From positions 31,351 through 66,382 of the forward strand of contig PKXU01000090.1 of assembly GCA_003132445.1 (NCBI GenBank): 35,032 bases of DNA, in the 5' to 3' direction. Origin of the DNA: Acidobacteriaceae bacterium. Its GTDB lineage: Bacteria > Acidobacteriota > Terriglobia > Terriglobales > Acidobacteriaceae. The stretch's first letter is position 1. Each line of letters starts with the position of its first letter. Both the position numbers and the translations under genes were made by a program. Shown here piece by piece: positions 7,829 to 15,904 of this stretch. Under the pieces are notes generated by a model that was not told the origin of the DNA, ran no database searches, and saw only the letters and a program-made list of their open reading frames with translations.

Positions 7829-8118
7829 AACCTATTCCGCAGTTTGCCGTGTAAGTCGTTGAGCCTTCGTGGAAGTGATTGAAAACTCTCGGAGGTCATT
7901 AACGCCCCCAGAGCGCGACAGCCTGGCGGACTATGTGTCGACCTCACCTCGGCGCCGATCGTCACAGGAAGGGCCGTTTCCGGCCCCGCAAAGGGCATCC
8001 TGGAGGGCCACGACGGTTGCGCTTTCAGGACTCGCCAAACCTGCCTTACCATTGTAAGTACTCTTAAGTACCGCCTTTTTGTACGTACAATTATCTTAAA
8101 GCACGCGCTTTCTGTGAG
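7829..8118. other. Intergenic stretch between convergent map and msrA
   Basis: I see no convincing gene in these 290 bases. The only structured element is a short GC-rich hairpin, GGGCCG-TTTC-CGGCCC, at about 7971-7986, not followed by a T run in either direction. A 62-codon frame at 7869-8057 has no recognisable features. The AT-rich part near 8050-8100 contains the nested palindromes GTAAGTACTCTTAAGTAC and GTACGTAC. Confidence 0.4.
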
Positions 8119-8595
8119 TTAGGAGCTAATATGGCAGCTTGCCAGGCCGCGCCTCTCCAGATATTGCTGGTGGTAGTCTTCTGCCGGATAAAACGTTACA
8201 GCCGGAACGATCTGCGTCGCAATCGGCTTGGAGTAACGGTGTGCCTTCTCCAGCGACTCTTTCGCGGCCTGGGCCTGCGCTTGCTGTTCGGGCGAATGAA
8301 AGAAAATTGCCGAGCGGTACTGCGAGCCCCAGTCCGGGCCCTGGCGGTTGACCTGCGTGGGATCGTGATTCTCCCAGAAAACTTTCAGCAGATCGGCATA
8401 GCGCACTTTGGCGGGATCGAATTCAACTTCGACCGCTTCAGCGTGGCCGGTACGATCGGTGCAGACTTCTTTATACGTCGGGTTCTCAGTTTTGCCGCCG
8501 GTGTAGCCGACCCGGGTTGAAATCACTCCCGGCATTTGCCGGAAGGTCGCTTCCACTCCCCAAAAACATCCTGCCGCGAATGTGGCTTTTTCCAT
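8119..8595 (-). CDS. msrA: Peptide-methionine (S)-S-oxide reductase MsrA
   Basis: This cytosolic repair enzyme reduces the S-epimer of methionine sulfoxide. The active-site motif [10 protein letters not shown] holds the catalytic Cys. [37 protein letters not shown] and [14 protein letters not shown] follow in the family order. The tail [17 protein letters not shown] supplies a resolving-type Cys. The frame is open for 28 more codons upstream (to 8679), but I place the start at ATG 8595 because [13 protein letters not shown] is the normal N-terminus, giving 158 residues. No MsrB domain is fused or adjacent. The downstream neighbour (map) converges on it, so the gene is probably monocistronic. 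Confidence 0.94.
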   Translation of the reverse strand: MEKATFAAGCFWGVEATFRQMPGVISTRVGYTGGKTENPTYKEVCTDRTGHAEAVEVEFDPAKVRYADLLKVFWENHDPTQVNRQGPDWGSQYRSAIFFHSPEQQAQAQAAKESLEKAHRYSKPIATQIVPAVTFYPAEDYHQQYLERRGLASCHISS

Positions 8596-8707
8596 GGCCT
8601 TTGCTCTCCCCCTGTTTTCTGCTCTTGGTATGGTTTCGTATTGTCCCTTATTTGGATGACTGAATGCCAGGAAAGTCACAGGATTGTTAAAATTGCGACG
8701 GGGTTAC

Positions 8708-8734
8708 CCTGGGGAATTGACGCTCCTGGGGAAT
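8708..8734 (+). repeat. 10-bp direct repeat CCTGGGGAAT x2 upstream of the Asp-box protein gene
   Basis: CCTGGGGAAT occurs at 8708-8717 and again at 8725-8734, a start-to-start spacing of 17 bp. It lies 41-68 bp before the GTG start of the Asp-box protein gene, in the divergent gap with msrA. The position would suit an operator, but this is only positional inference. Confidence 0.45.
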
Positions 8735-8775
8735 CACGATAAAGTCCGGGAAGGATTCTCCAGAGGTTACGTTTC

Positions 8776-10116
8776 GTGTTGCCGACCAGCCACTTCCATG
8801 CCGGGGAAAGAACTGCGCTGAAAGTTGCAGCACTTTTCCTGGTGGTTCTGGCAACGGCTGGCGCTGCGCTTGCGGCTGCGGGATTCACTCCTCAAATACG
8901 ACTTGGCTACCAGACTGGCGATCAATGGGAGCCAGCGCTCGCCGCCGACAGTCACGGGCACATTTACGTTCTCTATCCGCAGTACGGGGCCGTTCCCAAT
9001 TGCGCGAATTGTAATGTCCCTAGCATCGCGCTGACCATGAGCGGTGACAATGGCCTTACCTGGCAGCCATCTCGCGCGCTGCTTCCATTTCCAACCGGCC
9101 AATTTGATCCGCAGATCGTGGTCGATCCGGTGGATCGGCAGACGGTGTACGCATCGTGGCTGCAGAATGACAAGCGTGACGTGATTGTGGCGCGGTCGCT
9201 CGACTTTGGACGAACGTGGTCGTTTTCCGTGGCGGAACAAGGTCAGGAAGACGCCGACAAGCCGGTGTTGGCGGTTCACGGAACGAACGTTTATGTCGGC
9301 TTCAACCACGACGAAAAATTCTTTGTCTCGGCTTCGCATGATGCCGGACAGACCTTCGCTTCGGTGCAAGTGAATCCCAACGCTGGGGAAGGATCGTCGC
9401 TGGCCGGCGGTGCGACGGTCGATGCGGCGGGCAACGTTTATTTTGGCTGGACTGCCTACGTTCGTCGCGAGCTGCCGACCCAGCCGGTCAGCGTTTTCGT
9501 GAGCCGTTCGGCGGATGGTGGGCGTACCTGGAGTACTTTTCTGCTGGATGTATCGAGCGCGCCGCCAGGTTGCGCCGCGCAGAACTGCGAAACCGGTTTC
9601 CTGGGTCCGCAGATTGCTCTGGCTTCGGACGCCGCGGGAGCACTCTACGCACTATGGAACGCCGGCTCGGTCAATGGCGGGCCGGAGCGAATTTATTTTT
9701 CGTCTTCGACTTCAGGCGGAGCAAGCTGGGCCGAGCGTAGCAATATTTCGACTGCGGCGGCTGGCGTGGAACATTCGTTTCCTGCGATTGTTGCGGGCGC
9801 GGCGGGAGATGTTCGTGTCGCGTGGATGGACGCGAGGATGACCGACACGAGGCCGACGGAGGCAGGGCAGCCCAATCCTACGCTGTGGAACACTTACTTC
9901 CGCAGTTCGACCAACGGCGGCGCCACCTGGAGCGCGGAGAGCCAGCTTTCCGGGCCAGTGCAGGGCTACGATTACATTCTGCCAGCCGGATTTCTATTTC
10001 CCTTCGGAGATTACTTCAGCCTCGCGATTGATGGCGACGGCGCGACCCATGCGGTCTGGGGCGAAGGCCGCAACTACAAGTCCCCCGGCTCGATCTGGTA
10101 TGCTCAGGGCCGCTAG
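8776..10116 (+). CDS. Secreted Asp-box (BNR/sialidase-fold) beta-propeller protein
   Basis: The 446-residue product has a hydrophobic leader (VAALFLVVLATAGAALAAAG, about residues 17-36) pointing to export. Asp-box motifs of the S-x-D-x-G-x-T-W type recur at regular spacing: SGDNGLTWQ, SLDFGRTWS, SHDAGQTFA, SADGGRTWS, STSGGASWA and STNGGATWS. This indicates a six-bladed sialidase-like propeller. A conserved sialidase Arg triad or Asp/Tyr/Glu catalytic set is not evident, so glycosidase activity should not be assumed; many such proteins bind or cleave glycans extracytoplasmically. The start is a GTG with AGAGG about 10 bases upstream; no ATG in frame precedes the leader. A direct repeat lies in its upstream gap. 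Confidence 0.8.
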   Translation: MLPTSHFHAGERTALKVAALFLVVLATAGAALAAAGFTPQIRLGYQTGDQWEPALAADSHGHIYVLYPQYGAVPNCANCNVPSIALTMSGDNGLTWQPSRALLPFPTGQFDPQIVVDPVDRQTVYASWLQNDKRDVIVARSLDFGRTWSFSVAEQGQEDADKPVLAVHGTNVYVGFNHDEKFFVSASHDAGQTFASVQVNPNAGEGSSLAGGATVDAAGNVYFGWTAYVRRELPTQPVSVFVSRSADGGRTWSTFLLDVSSAPPGCAAQNCETGFLGPQIALASDAAGALYALWNAGSVNGGPERIYFSSSTSGGASWAERSNISTAAAGVEHSFPAIVAGAAGDVRVAWMDARMTDTRPTEAGQPNPTLWNTYFRSSTNGGATWSAESQLSGPVQGYDYILPAGFLFPFGDYFSLAIDGDGATHAVWGEGRNYKSPGSIWYAQGR

Positions 10117-10214
10117 GAAAATCGAACCTCCCCCTGGTCTGACGTAGCGGCATCTGCGAATAGAGCTTTCTGGGCCCCCACAATCAATTCAAGCCTGTGC
10201 TCAACGGAGGTTTC

Positions 10215-10638
10215 ATGCACTACCTGGGCGTGAATCTGTGGGCAGTACTCGTATCTGCATTGGCCACGATGGTGATCGGCTTCCTGTGGTATTCGCCATT
10301 GCTGTTCGCCAATCCCTGGATGACTCTAATGGGTTACGACCCCAACGACAAGGCGAGAATCGCGGAGATGCGGAAGAGCGCCGGACCGTCGTACGGTCTG
10401 GCGCTGATTGCGAGCGTTCTTGCGGCAATGGTGCTGGGGAAACTTATCGCGGTGACTCATATCACTTCCGCGCTCTATGGCGTGAAGATGAGTCTCGCCG
10501 TGGCTAGGATTCGTGACCACCTTGCAATTGACCAATGCGCTATTCAGCCGGCAGCGCGCGCGGCTTTACCTCATCAATACGGGATATCAACTCGTATGCT
10601 ATGTGGTGATGGGAGCGATTCTGGCAACGTGGCGGTGA
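10215..10638 (+). pseudogene. DUF1761 family membrane protein, frameshifted
   Basis: From ATG 10215 (GGAGG four bases upstream) the frame reads MHYLGVNLWAVLVSALAT, GFLWYSPLLFANPWM and SYGLALIASVLAAMVLGKL, the start of a DUF1761 protein. After GTG 10500-10502 the family pattern continues in a different frame, from CTA 10504, as LGFVTTLQLTNALFSR, LYLINTGYQLVCYVV and MGAILATWR, ending with TGA 10636-10638. The junction 'V-[W]-LGFVTT' would be restored by two bases (GTGTGG collapsed to GTGG); one extra base is the alternative. In the unshifted frame the tail is Arg-rich and unlike the family. It is either an inactivated gene or a contig indel; the intact protein would be about 141 residues with four helices and unknown function. 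Confidence 0.75.
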
Positions 10639-10665
10639 CAGGTAGCGACTCGAGTATACGAGGCG

Positions 10666-11616
10666 TCATTCCAGCTGCATTCCGCCGGTGAGATCGGCGA
10701 GCCGCGGCACGTGGTGCTCGGTGCACCATTCTTCCAACTCATCGACGATCTTTTCGGTGGCGCAGGGGTCCCAATAACTGGCTGTGCCGATCTGCACCGC
10801 GCTGGCGCCGGCCAACATGAATTCCACCACGTCTGCGGCGGTTGAGATTCCGCCCATGCCAATCACTGGAATCTTCACGGCGTGGGCAGCGTCATAGACC
10901 ATGCGCACGGCGATCGGCTTGATGGCCGGCCCGGAAAGTCCGGCCGTAACGTTGGCGATGCGGGGCTTGCGCGTCTCCGGGTCAATGGCCATGGCCACGA
11001 AAGTATTGATGACCGAGAGCGCATCGGCGCCTGCTTCCTGCGCGACATAGGCCATTTGCGCAATGCTGGTCACATTGGGCGAGAGCTTGACGATCAGCGG
11101 CCGCTGCGCCACGCGTTTGGCGGTCGCCACGATTTCATCCAGCGAGCGCGGATCGGTGCCGAACTGCAATCCTCCCTGCTCGGTATTTGGACAGGACACG
11201 TTCAGTTCGTAGGCGGCGATGCCCTCGCCCTGATTGAGAATCTCGATGGTACGTTCGTAATCTTCGCGGGTGTAGCCAAAAACATTTGCCACTACGACTA
11301 CGTTCTTCATGTTTCGCAGACGGGGCAACTTCTCTTCGAGAAATGCCTGCGCCCCAATGTTCTGCAGGCCGATGGCATTGAGCATTCCCGCGGCGGTCTC
11401 CCATAAGCGCGGCGGAGGATTGCCGATCATCGGTTCCTTCGACAACCCTTTCACTACAAGCCCGCCGAGCTTGCCCAGGTGAACAACATCCTCAAATTCG
11501 ACTCCGTAGCCGAACGTGCCGCTGGCCGCGATGACGGGATTTTTCAGCGGAATTCCGGCGACGCTCACGCTGAGATCAGGAGTTGACGAACCGGAATTGC
11601 TGGAAGCCGTGCTCAT
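10666..11616 (-). CDS. pyrD: Dihydroorotate dehydrogenase, class 1B-type catalytic subunit
   Basis: This FMN enzyme oxidises dihydroorotate to orotate in pyrimidine synthesis. Visible landmarks are NPVIAASGTFGYG (26-38), the active-site loop ELNVSCPNTEQGG with Cys142, KLSPNV, and the phosphate-binding GMGGISTAADVVEFMLAGA and VQIGTA at the end of the TIM barrel. Cys, rather than Ser, as the base and the absence of a membrane-binding N-terminus put it in cytosolic class 1. NIGAQAF and the lineage favour 1B, which normally works with PyrK, and no pyrK is in the window. The frame is open to 11886, but ATG 11616 gives the normal 316-residue protein. It overlaps the phosphatase stop codon by 4 bp (ATGA), indicating translational coupling. 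Confidence 0.93.
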   Translation of the reverse strand: MSTASSNSGSSTPDLSVSVAGIPLKNPVIAASGTFGYGVEFEDVVHLGKLGGLVVKGLSKEPMIGNPPPRLWETAAGMLNAIGLQNIGAQAFLEEKLPRLRNMKNVVVVANVFGYTREDYERTIEILNQGEGIAAYELNVSCPNTEQGGLQFGTDPRSLDEIVATAKRVAQRPLIVKLSPNVTSIAQMAYVAQEAGADALSVINTFVAMAIDPETRKPRIANVTAGLSGPAIKPIAVRMVYDAAHAVKIPVIGMGGISTAADVVEFMLAGASAVQIGTASYWDPCATEKIVDELEEWCTEHHVPRLADLTGGMQLE

Positions 11617-13241
11617 GGCTGGCTTTCTCCTGAAGCCGCGCTGTGCTGCACCAGCGCTTCGGTCAATACTCGTCCGACAGAGTGCGTCGGCGCATTGATT
11701 CCGAGCAGCGATGCCAGCGTGGCGGCCAGATCGACGGGTTCGGCATTCGTTCGATAGGTTCCCGACTGAAACGGCAATCCGTAAAAAGCAAGCGGCACGT
11801 GCGTATCGTAGTTGTAAGGCGAGGCGTGGTCGGTGCCTTTGGCCGGACCGACGGAATAAATATCCGGCACGCCCATCACATACCAACTTCCCTCCGGGGA
11901 ATAACTGTTCAGATATTTGCGCCCTAAAGCCGTATTCGGAACCTCGCCGGCGGCGAGTTGCGATTTGGTGTAGTAGTCTCGCAGGCCAGCTGATTTCATG
12001 GCCTCGCCGACTGCAATTTCTGCATCGTGCTCGCGCACGTGAGAAGTAGCGAAAGCATCCGGATCGAGCCAGGCCAGGGGATAGTCCAGCTTCACATACG
12101 CCGCTGCATGGCCAGGAGAAAATTTCGCGGTGAGGGCAGCGTTGATCTGTGCCTCGAGTTTTGCGCCGCCGAGATTCGCCGCGGGAATGTGCAGCTTCTT
12201 TACCGCATCGGGCAGCGAGGAAACGCCGTGATCAGCAGAGAGAGCAATCCAAACATTGGCGAGGCCGATCTGATGGCCGAGGAAGCCGATGAAGTCGGCC
12301 AGTTCGCGATCGAGATCGAGAGCCATCTGATGCATTTCTGGAGAATCGGGCCCGACCTGGTGGCCAAGAATGTCATTGGCCGAGAGGCTGATCGAAAGCA
12401 TATCGGTTGCAGGACCGCGGCCCACGTTTTCATACTGCATCAATTCCTTGGCAAACTCGAATTCGTATTCGTTGGCGAATGGGGTTGAGCCGATCACTTC
12501 ATAGAAACCGGCTTCGGCGCCGTCTTTGCCGGCGCGATGCGCCGTGGAGCGAAGAACAGTTCCCTGCCCGTCTTTCCATTCCCGATCCCAATATTTCGCA
12601 AGATGCGTGGAGTTGAAATCCTGCACCCACTTGGGAAGTTCGTCGCGATAGTAGGTAGACGTGATCCACGCGCCGGTCCCGGACTCAATCCAGTAGGCGG
12701 AATCGGCCGCAAAACCGCCGGGAAGCACGGCGGCGCGGTCTTTCAGTGAAACTGCGAAGACGCGGGATTTGCCCTGGGTAGCGAGCTTGAGTTCATCTCC
12801 CAGCGTGTCGGCCAGAAGATTGTGCGGCGATGCGCCTGCCTTATCTCCGGCGACGCCCACCAGTTTCGTAGCGTCGTCTTCGACGGAAGTTACCATGTGC
12901 TTCTTTTTCTGGTCCCACCATTCGTTGTCGGCGATGCCGTGTCCGTTGCTGTACGCGCCAGTGAAAAGCGTGGCGTGCCCGGGAGCAGTGCGCGTGTTGG
13001 CGTAGTTATAGTTGCAGTTCGAGAAGTAGGCACCGTGCTCGAGAAAAAGGCGGAAACCGGCGTCTGCGAATTGATTGCGATAGCGTTCCAGATAATCTCC
13101 GCGAAACTGGTCGATGACGATCACGACCACCAGCTTGGGATGGCCCTCGTAGGCGGAAGCGGAAGCGTAGCCGGCGAGAACAACGATGGCCGCAAGCAAC
13201 AGGCAGAGTTTTAAAGTGGCCGACTGGGGGGATGATCGCAT
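11613..13241 (-). CDS. Exported PafA-type alkaline phosphatase (alkaline phosphatase superfamily)
   Basis: The 542-residue protein starts with a signal sequence (LKLCLLLAAIVVLAGYASASA, about 10-30) and would act in the periplasm. Asp44 in VIVIDQFRGDYL is the first metal ligand and Thr85 in NTRTAPGHATLFTG is the expected nucleophile. Asn106 in GIADNEWWD fits the substrate Asn. Lys167-x-Arg169 in SLKDRAA match the Lys/Arg pair that marks PafA-like phosphomonoesterases, and ALSADHGVSS provides the later Asp/His ligands. The enzyme should release phosphate from organic monoesters independently of Zn/Mg alkaline phosphatase. Its stop codon overlaps the pyrD start (ATGA), an odd pairing of periplasmic phosphatase and pyrimidine synthesis. 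The related NPP phosphodiesterase role is less likely given the K-x-R motif. Confidence 0.87.
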   Translation of the reverse strand: MRSSPQSATLKLCLLLAAIVVLAGYASASAYEGHPKLVVVIVIDQFRGDYLERYRNQFADAGFRLFLEHGAYFSNCNYNYANTRTAPGHATLFTGAYSNGHGIADNEWWDQKKKHMVTSVEDDATKLVGVAGDKAGASPHNLLADTLGDELKLATQGKSRVFAVSLKDRAAVLPGGFAADSAYWIESGTGAWITSTYYRDELPKWVQDFNSTHLAKYWDREWKDGQGTVLRSTAHRAGKDGAEAGFYEVIGSTPFANEYEFEFAKELMQYENVGRGPATDMLSISLSANDILGHQVGPDSPEMHQMALDLDRELADFIGFLGHQIGLANVWIALSADHGVSSLPDAVKKLHIPAANLGGAKLEAQINAALTAKFSPGHAAAYVKLDYPLAWLDPDAFATSHVREHDAEIAVGEAMKSAGLRDYYTKSQLAAGEVPNTALGRKYLNSYSPEGSWYVMGVPDIYSVGPAKGTDHASPYNYDTHVPLAFYGLPFQSGTYRTNAEPVDLAATLASLLGINAPTHSVGRVLTEALVQHSAASGESQP

Positions 13242-13321
13242 TGCGAGGGTAGTTTACACAGGGGACGGGGTGGAAGAAAGGCTGGAGATAAAAAGCGAGT
13301 CGTAATTTAGAATTTCCACCG

Positions 13322-13870
13322 ATGGCTGAAACCTCGGGAACGCCCGACCCGCTGGCTATTGGAGCTCACGGCGACTACAAATGGTTATCGAGCCGGCACC
13401 AGCTCGATGATCTGCTGAGGCTTTGCCCGAGTGTAGTGCTGGGGAAGTACATTGCCGTCACTTCAATCGACAGCGGATCTCTATCTCCGACTGATGACGA
13501 GAAGCTCGCTGGTTGGGAGAGTCGAGAATGTATTGGCTATAGTCCAGTGGTCGAGTCCGTCGAAGCTTTGCCGCGTGCAGGGTGGGATGAGTGGTATGTT
13601 TTCGCGCAGCCAGTGGACCTGGGAGTTTCACGGCTTCGCAGTAATATGTTTGATCCGCCTGTGACGCCGGGAGAAGTTGGAGTCTTCGTGAACTACTGTT
13701 TTGCTCTACACCCGCCAGAATGGGCGAGTCTCGCCGACCTGTTCTGGAGTCAGATTGATCGCATTCAGCCGGAATCGTATATCGCGGACAATGATCGGCT
13801 AACCTTTGTGACTCGAAACGAGAGTCTTTTCGCAATAGTCTGCGAAGCCCTCAATCATATGGAAGTGTGA
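13322..13870 (+). CDS. Hypothetical protein, 182 residues
   Basis: The ORF starts MAETSGTPDPLAIGAHGDYKW and has no signal peptide, membrane helix or motif that I recognise. It is acidic and rich in Trp and aromatic residues (WDEWYVF, PPEWASLADLFWSQI), with predicted alpha/beta character. It looks like a soluble cytosolic protein. The pattern is reminiscent of small immunity-type or DUF proteins, but I cannot name a family and would not infer a toxin-antitoxin role, because no partner gene adjoins. It begins 80 bp from the divergent phosphatase gene and is followed by a perfect hairpin and then serS. Codon use matches its neighbours, so a real gene is likely. Confidence 0.55.
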   Translation: MAETSGTPDPLAIGAHGDYKWLSSRHQLDDLLRLCPSVVLGKYIAVTSIDSGSLSPTDDEKLAGWESRECIGYSPVVESVEALPRAGWDEWYVFAQPVDLGVSRLRSNMFDPPVTPGEVGVFVNYCFALHPPEWASLADLFWSQIDRIQPESYIADNDRLTFVTRNESLFAIVCEALNHMEV

Positions 13871-13891
13871 CCTCTGGGAAATCGATCGGCC

Positions 13892-13913
13892 GGACAGCCG
13901 AGCGCGGCTGTCC
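13892..13913. repeat. Perfect 9-bp inverted repeat (hairpin) between hypothetical gene and serS
   Basis: GGACAGCCG (13892-13900), loop AGCG and CGGCTGTCC (13905-13913) form a perfect stem 22 bp after the upstream stop codon. It is followed by CCACA rather than a T run, so it is not a classical intrinsic terminator. It looks like a member of a dispersed palindromic repeat family, although only one copy is in this window. Confidence 0.65.
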
Positions 13914-13975
13914 CCACATGAGCATCTCCGCGGCGTGCATTCGACTCCCGTTTTCCGATACATTAGTTAGTTCCC

Positions 13976-15268
13976 ATGCTTGATCTGAATTTTGTTCGTG
14001 AAAACCTGCCGTTAGTGGAAGAAAAGCTGCGCCAGCGCGGGATGGATCCGGCTGCAGTGCTCAGGGATTTTCGCGAGGTCGACTCGCAGCGGCGGCAGGC
14101 AATTACTGAGGCTGAAACCAGCAAGGCGCAGCGCAATAAAGCGTCGGAAGAAATTGCGAAGTTAAAGAAGAGCGGGCAGGACGCCAGCCCGGCAATGGCG
14201 CAGACCAAGGACCTGCGCGAGAAGATTCAGTCACTGGAAAAAACTGCGGCTGATCTCGACGGCCGCCTGCGCGATATTCTTGCAGGCATTCCGAACTTGC
14301 CGCATGCGAGCGTTCCTATCGGCCACAGCGCCGAGCAGAATGTGGAGGTGCGCCGCTGGGGCACGCCGCCCAAGTTTGACTTCACTCCTAAAGCGCATTG
14401 GGATTTGGGTGCCGACCTCGGCATTCTCGATCTGGAACGCGCTGTGAAGCTTACCGGCGCGCGTTTCGCCGTTTATTGGGACCTGGGCGCGAAACTCGAG
14501 CGCGCGCTGATGAACTTTATGCTCGATCTGCACACGCGCCAGCACGGCTATACCGAGGTTTTGCCGCCATATCTGGTGAATTCGGAATCGATGTACGGCA
14601 CCGGGCAGCTGCCGAAGTTTGCCGCGGATTCGTTTCGCGTGCCGCATGGCGACAAGGACCTCTGGCTGATTCCCACGGCGGAAGTTCCAGTCACGAATCT
14701 CTATCGCGATGAAGTTCTCGACCAGTCGCGGCTGCCGATCTCGCTCACGGCCTATACCCCGTGCTTTCGCAGCGAGGCGGGATCGTACGGGAAAGATGTG
14801 CGCGGCATCATCCGGCAGCATCAGTTTCAGAAAGTGGAACTGGTGAAATTTACGCGTCCGGAAAACTCCTACGAGGAACACGAAAAACTTACGCGCGACG
14901 CTGAAGAAGTTTTGCAGAAGCTCGGCCTGCATTACCGGACGATGGCATTGTGCACCGGCGACATGGGAGCTTCTTCGGCGAAGACTTATGACATTGAGGT
15001 CTGGCTGCCGGGGCAGCAACTGTACCGCGAGATTTCGTCATGCTCGAATTTTGAGTCTTATCAGGCGCGGCGGGCCAACATTCGCTATCGGCCTGAAGGC
15101 AAGAACAAGACGGAGTTTGTTCACACTCTGAACGGCAGCGGATTAGCCGTGGGCCGCACCTGGGTTGCGATTGTGGAGAACTATCAGCAGGCCGACGGCA
15201 GCGTGCTGATTCCCGATGTGTTGCGGTCTTACATTGGAGCGGAGCGGATCACGCCAAGAAAGCTGTGA
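13976..15268 (+). CDS. serS: Seryl-tRNA synthetase
   Basis: This 430-residue class II synthetase charges tRNA-Ser (and tRNA-Sec) in the cytosol. The N-terminal tRNA-binding coiled-coil arm spans about residues 25-105, with heptad-rich Arg/Lys/Glu sequence, after the usual [18 protein letters not shown] opening. The catalytic core follows: the Ser/Thr-type loop [14 protein letters not shown], motif 2 [16 protein letters not shown] with [12 protein letters not shown], and motif 3 [39 protein letters not shown] is also typical. Length and termini are normal. The TGA stop codon is itself the first base triplet of a heptad array that fills the following gap. Confidence 0.97.
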   Translation: MLDLNFVRENLPLVEEKLRQRGMDPAAVLRDFREVDSQRRQAITEAETSKAQRNKASEEIAKLKKSGQDASPAMAQTKDLREKIQSLEKTAADLDGRLRDILAGIPNLPHASVPIGHSAEQNVEVRRWGTPPKFDFTPKAHWDLGADLGILDLERAVKLTGARFAVYWDLGAKLERALMNFMLDLHTRQHGYTEVLPPYLVNSESMYGTGQLPKFAADSFRVPHGDKDLWLIPTAEVPVTNLYRDEVLDQSRLPISLTAYTPCFRSEAGSYGKDVRGIIRQHQFQKVELVKFTRPENSYEEHEKLTRDAEEVLQKLGLHYRTMALCTGDMGASSAKTYDIEVWLPGQQLYREISSCSNFESYQARRANIRYRPEGKNKTEFVHTLNGSGLAVGRTWVAIVENYQQADGSVLIPDVLRSYIGAERITPRKL

Positions 15269-15396
15269 GTTATGAGTATGAGTCATGAGCTATGAGTCAT
15301 GAGCTGCTAGCCTTCCCTAGTTGCTGAGCGCGTGGCTCATAGCTCGTAGCTCATTGCTCAAAACTCATAGCTCGTAGCTCATAACTCAAAGCTTGC
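15266..15396. repeat. Inverted heptad arrays after serS: TGAGNNN units facing NNCTCAN units
   Basis: The left arm (15266-15306) is TGAGTTA, TGAGTA, TGAGTCA, TGAGCTA, TGAGTCA, TGAGCTG. The right arm (15334-15389) is eight exact 7-mers: GGCTCAT, AGCTCGT, AGCTCAT, TGCTCAA, AACTCAT, AGCTCGT, AGCTCAT, AACTCAA. The arms are complementary in several registers, separated by about 27 bp, and would form a long imperfect hairpin. The left arm starts on the serS stop codon. It may act as a transcript 3' end; there is no T tract. Confidence 0.88.
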
Positions 15397-15473
15397 ATTG
15401 CCAAGAAAGAAAGCGATCACTAGACTTGCAAAGAGCAGAACTCACAACCACGGCGCCTAGCGCGCCCCTGCCC

Positions 15474-15848
15474 ATGAACGCCATCTGGCGAACAATTCGC
15501 GGATACATTCTGTGGCAATACGAGCGGGGCACGCTGCACTACGACATCATGGTCACGCTGATTCTGATTTTTATTCTGTTCTCTCCGCGCGTGATCAACT
15601 TCAATGACAAACCCATCGCGCGGAATCCGCATCCGACTGATGTAGTCGTAACCGCAGATGCGGAGGGGCGCCTCGTCTATCAGGTTGCAGCCAATGCGAT
15701 TGTACCGGGAGACGAGAATTCGGTGCGCGATCAGCTGCTGCGCATCATTGAACCAATTTCCGGAGCAGTCTCGATTGTGAGTTACGAGACTGTTTCAGAC
15801 AGCAAAGGGAAGGTTCAGAGCTACAAAGTTCTGGCCCAGCGAGAGTAA
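15474..15848 (+). CDS. Single-span membrane protein, unknown function
   Basis: The product from ATG 15474 is 124 residues: a short N-terminus (MNAIWRTIRGYILWQYERG), one membrane helix at about 25-41 (IMVTLILIFILFSPRVI), and an extracytoplasmic domain of about 80 residues with DVVVTADAEGRLVYQV and LLRIIEPISGAVSIVSYETV. The topology and the beta-rich domain after the helix recall ExbD-like proteins, but no exbB neighbour and no clear ExbD motif support that. The frame is open back to 15393; I chose 15474 because the upstream part is compositionally different and runs into the repeat array. It lies 56 bp before the LolA-like gene and is probably co-transcribed with it, hinting at an envelope role. 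Confidence 0.6.
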   Translation: MNAIWRTIRGYILWQYERGTLHYDIMVTLILIFILFSPRVINFNDKPIARNPHPTDVVVTADAEGRLVYQVAANAIVPGDENSVRDQLLRIIEPISGAVSIVSYETVSDSKGKVQSYKVLAQRE

Positions 15849-15904
15849 GCGGCAGGGATTCGAAAGACGATTCGAAGAAATAGCGATTCGAAAAGAATGC
15901 TCGA

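Noticed and set aside
7869-8057. 62-codon frame between map and msrA
   Set aside because: No ribosome binding site, low-complexity Ser/Arg/Pro composition and no similarity that I can see.
11617-11886. 90-codon N-terminal extension of pyrD
   Set aside because: It lies inside the phosphatase coding region in another frame and has Arg-rich shadow composition; the normal PyrD N-terminus begins at 11616.
15266-15396. CRISPR array
   Set aside because: Units are 7 bp with no unique spacers of 25-40 bp, and no cas genes are present; this is a tandem/inverted heptad array.
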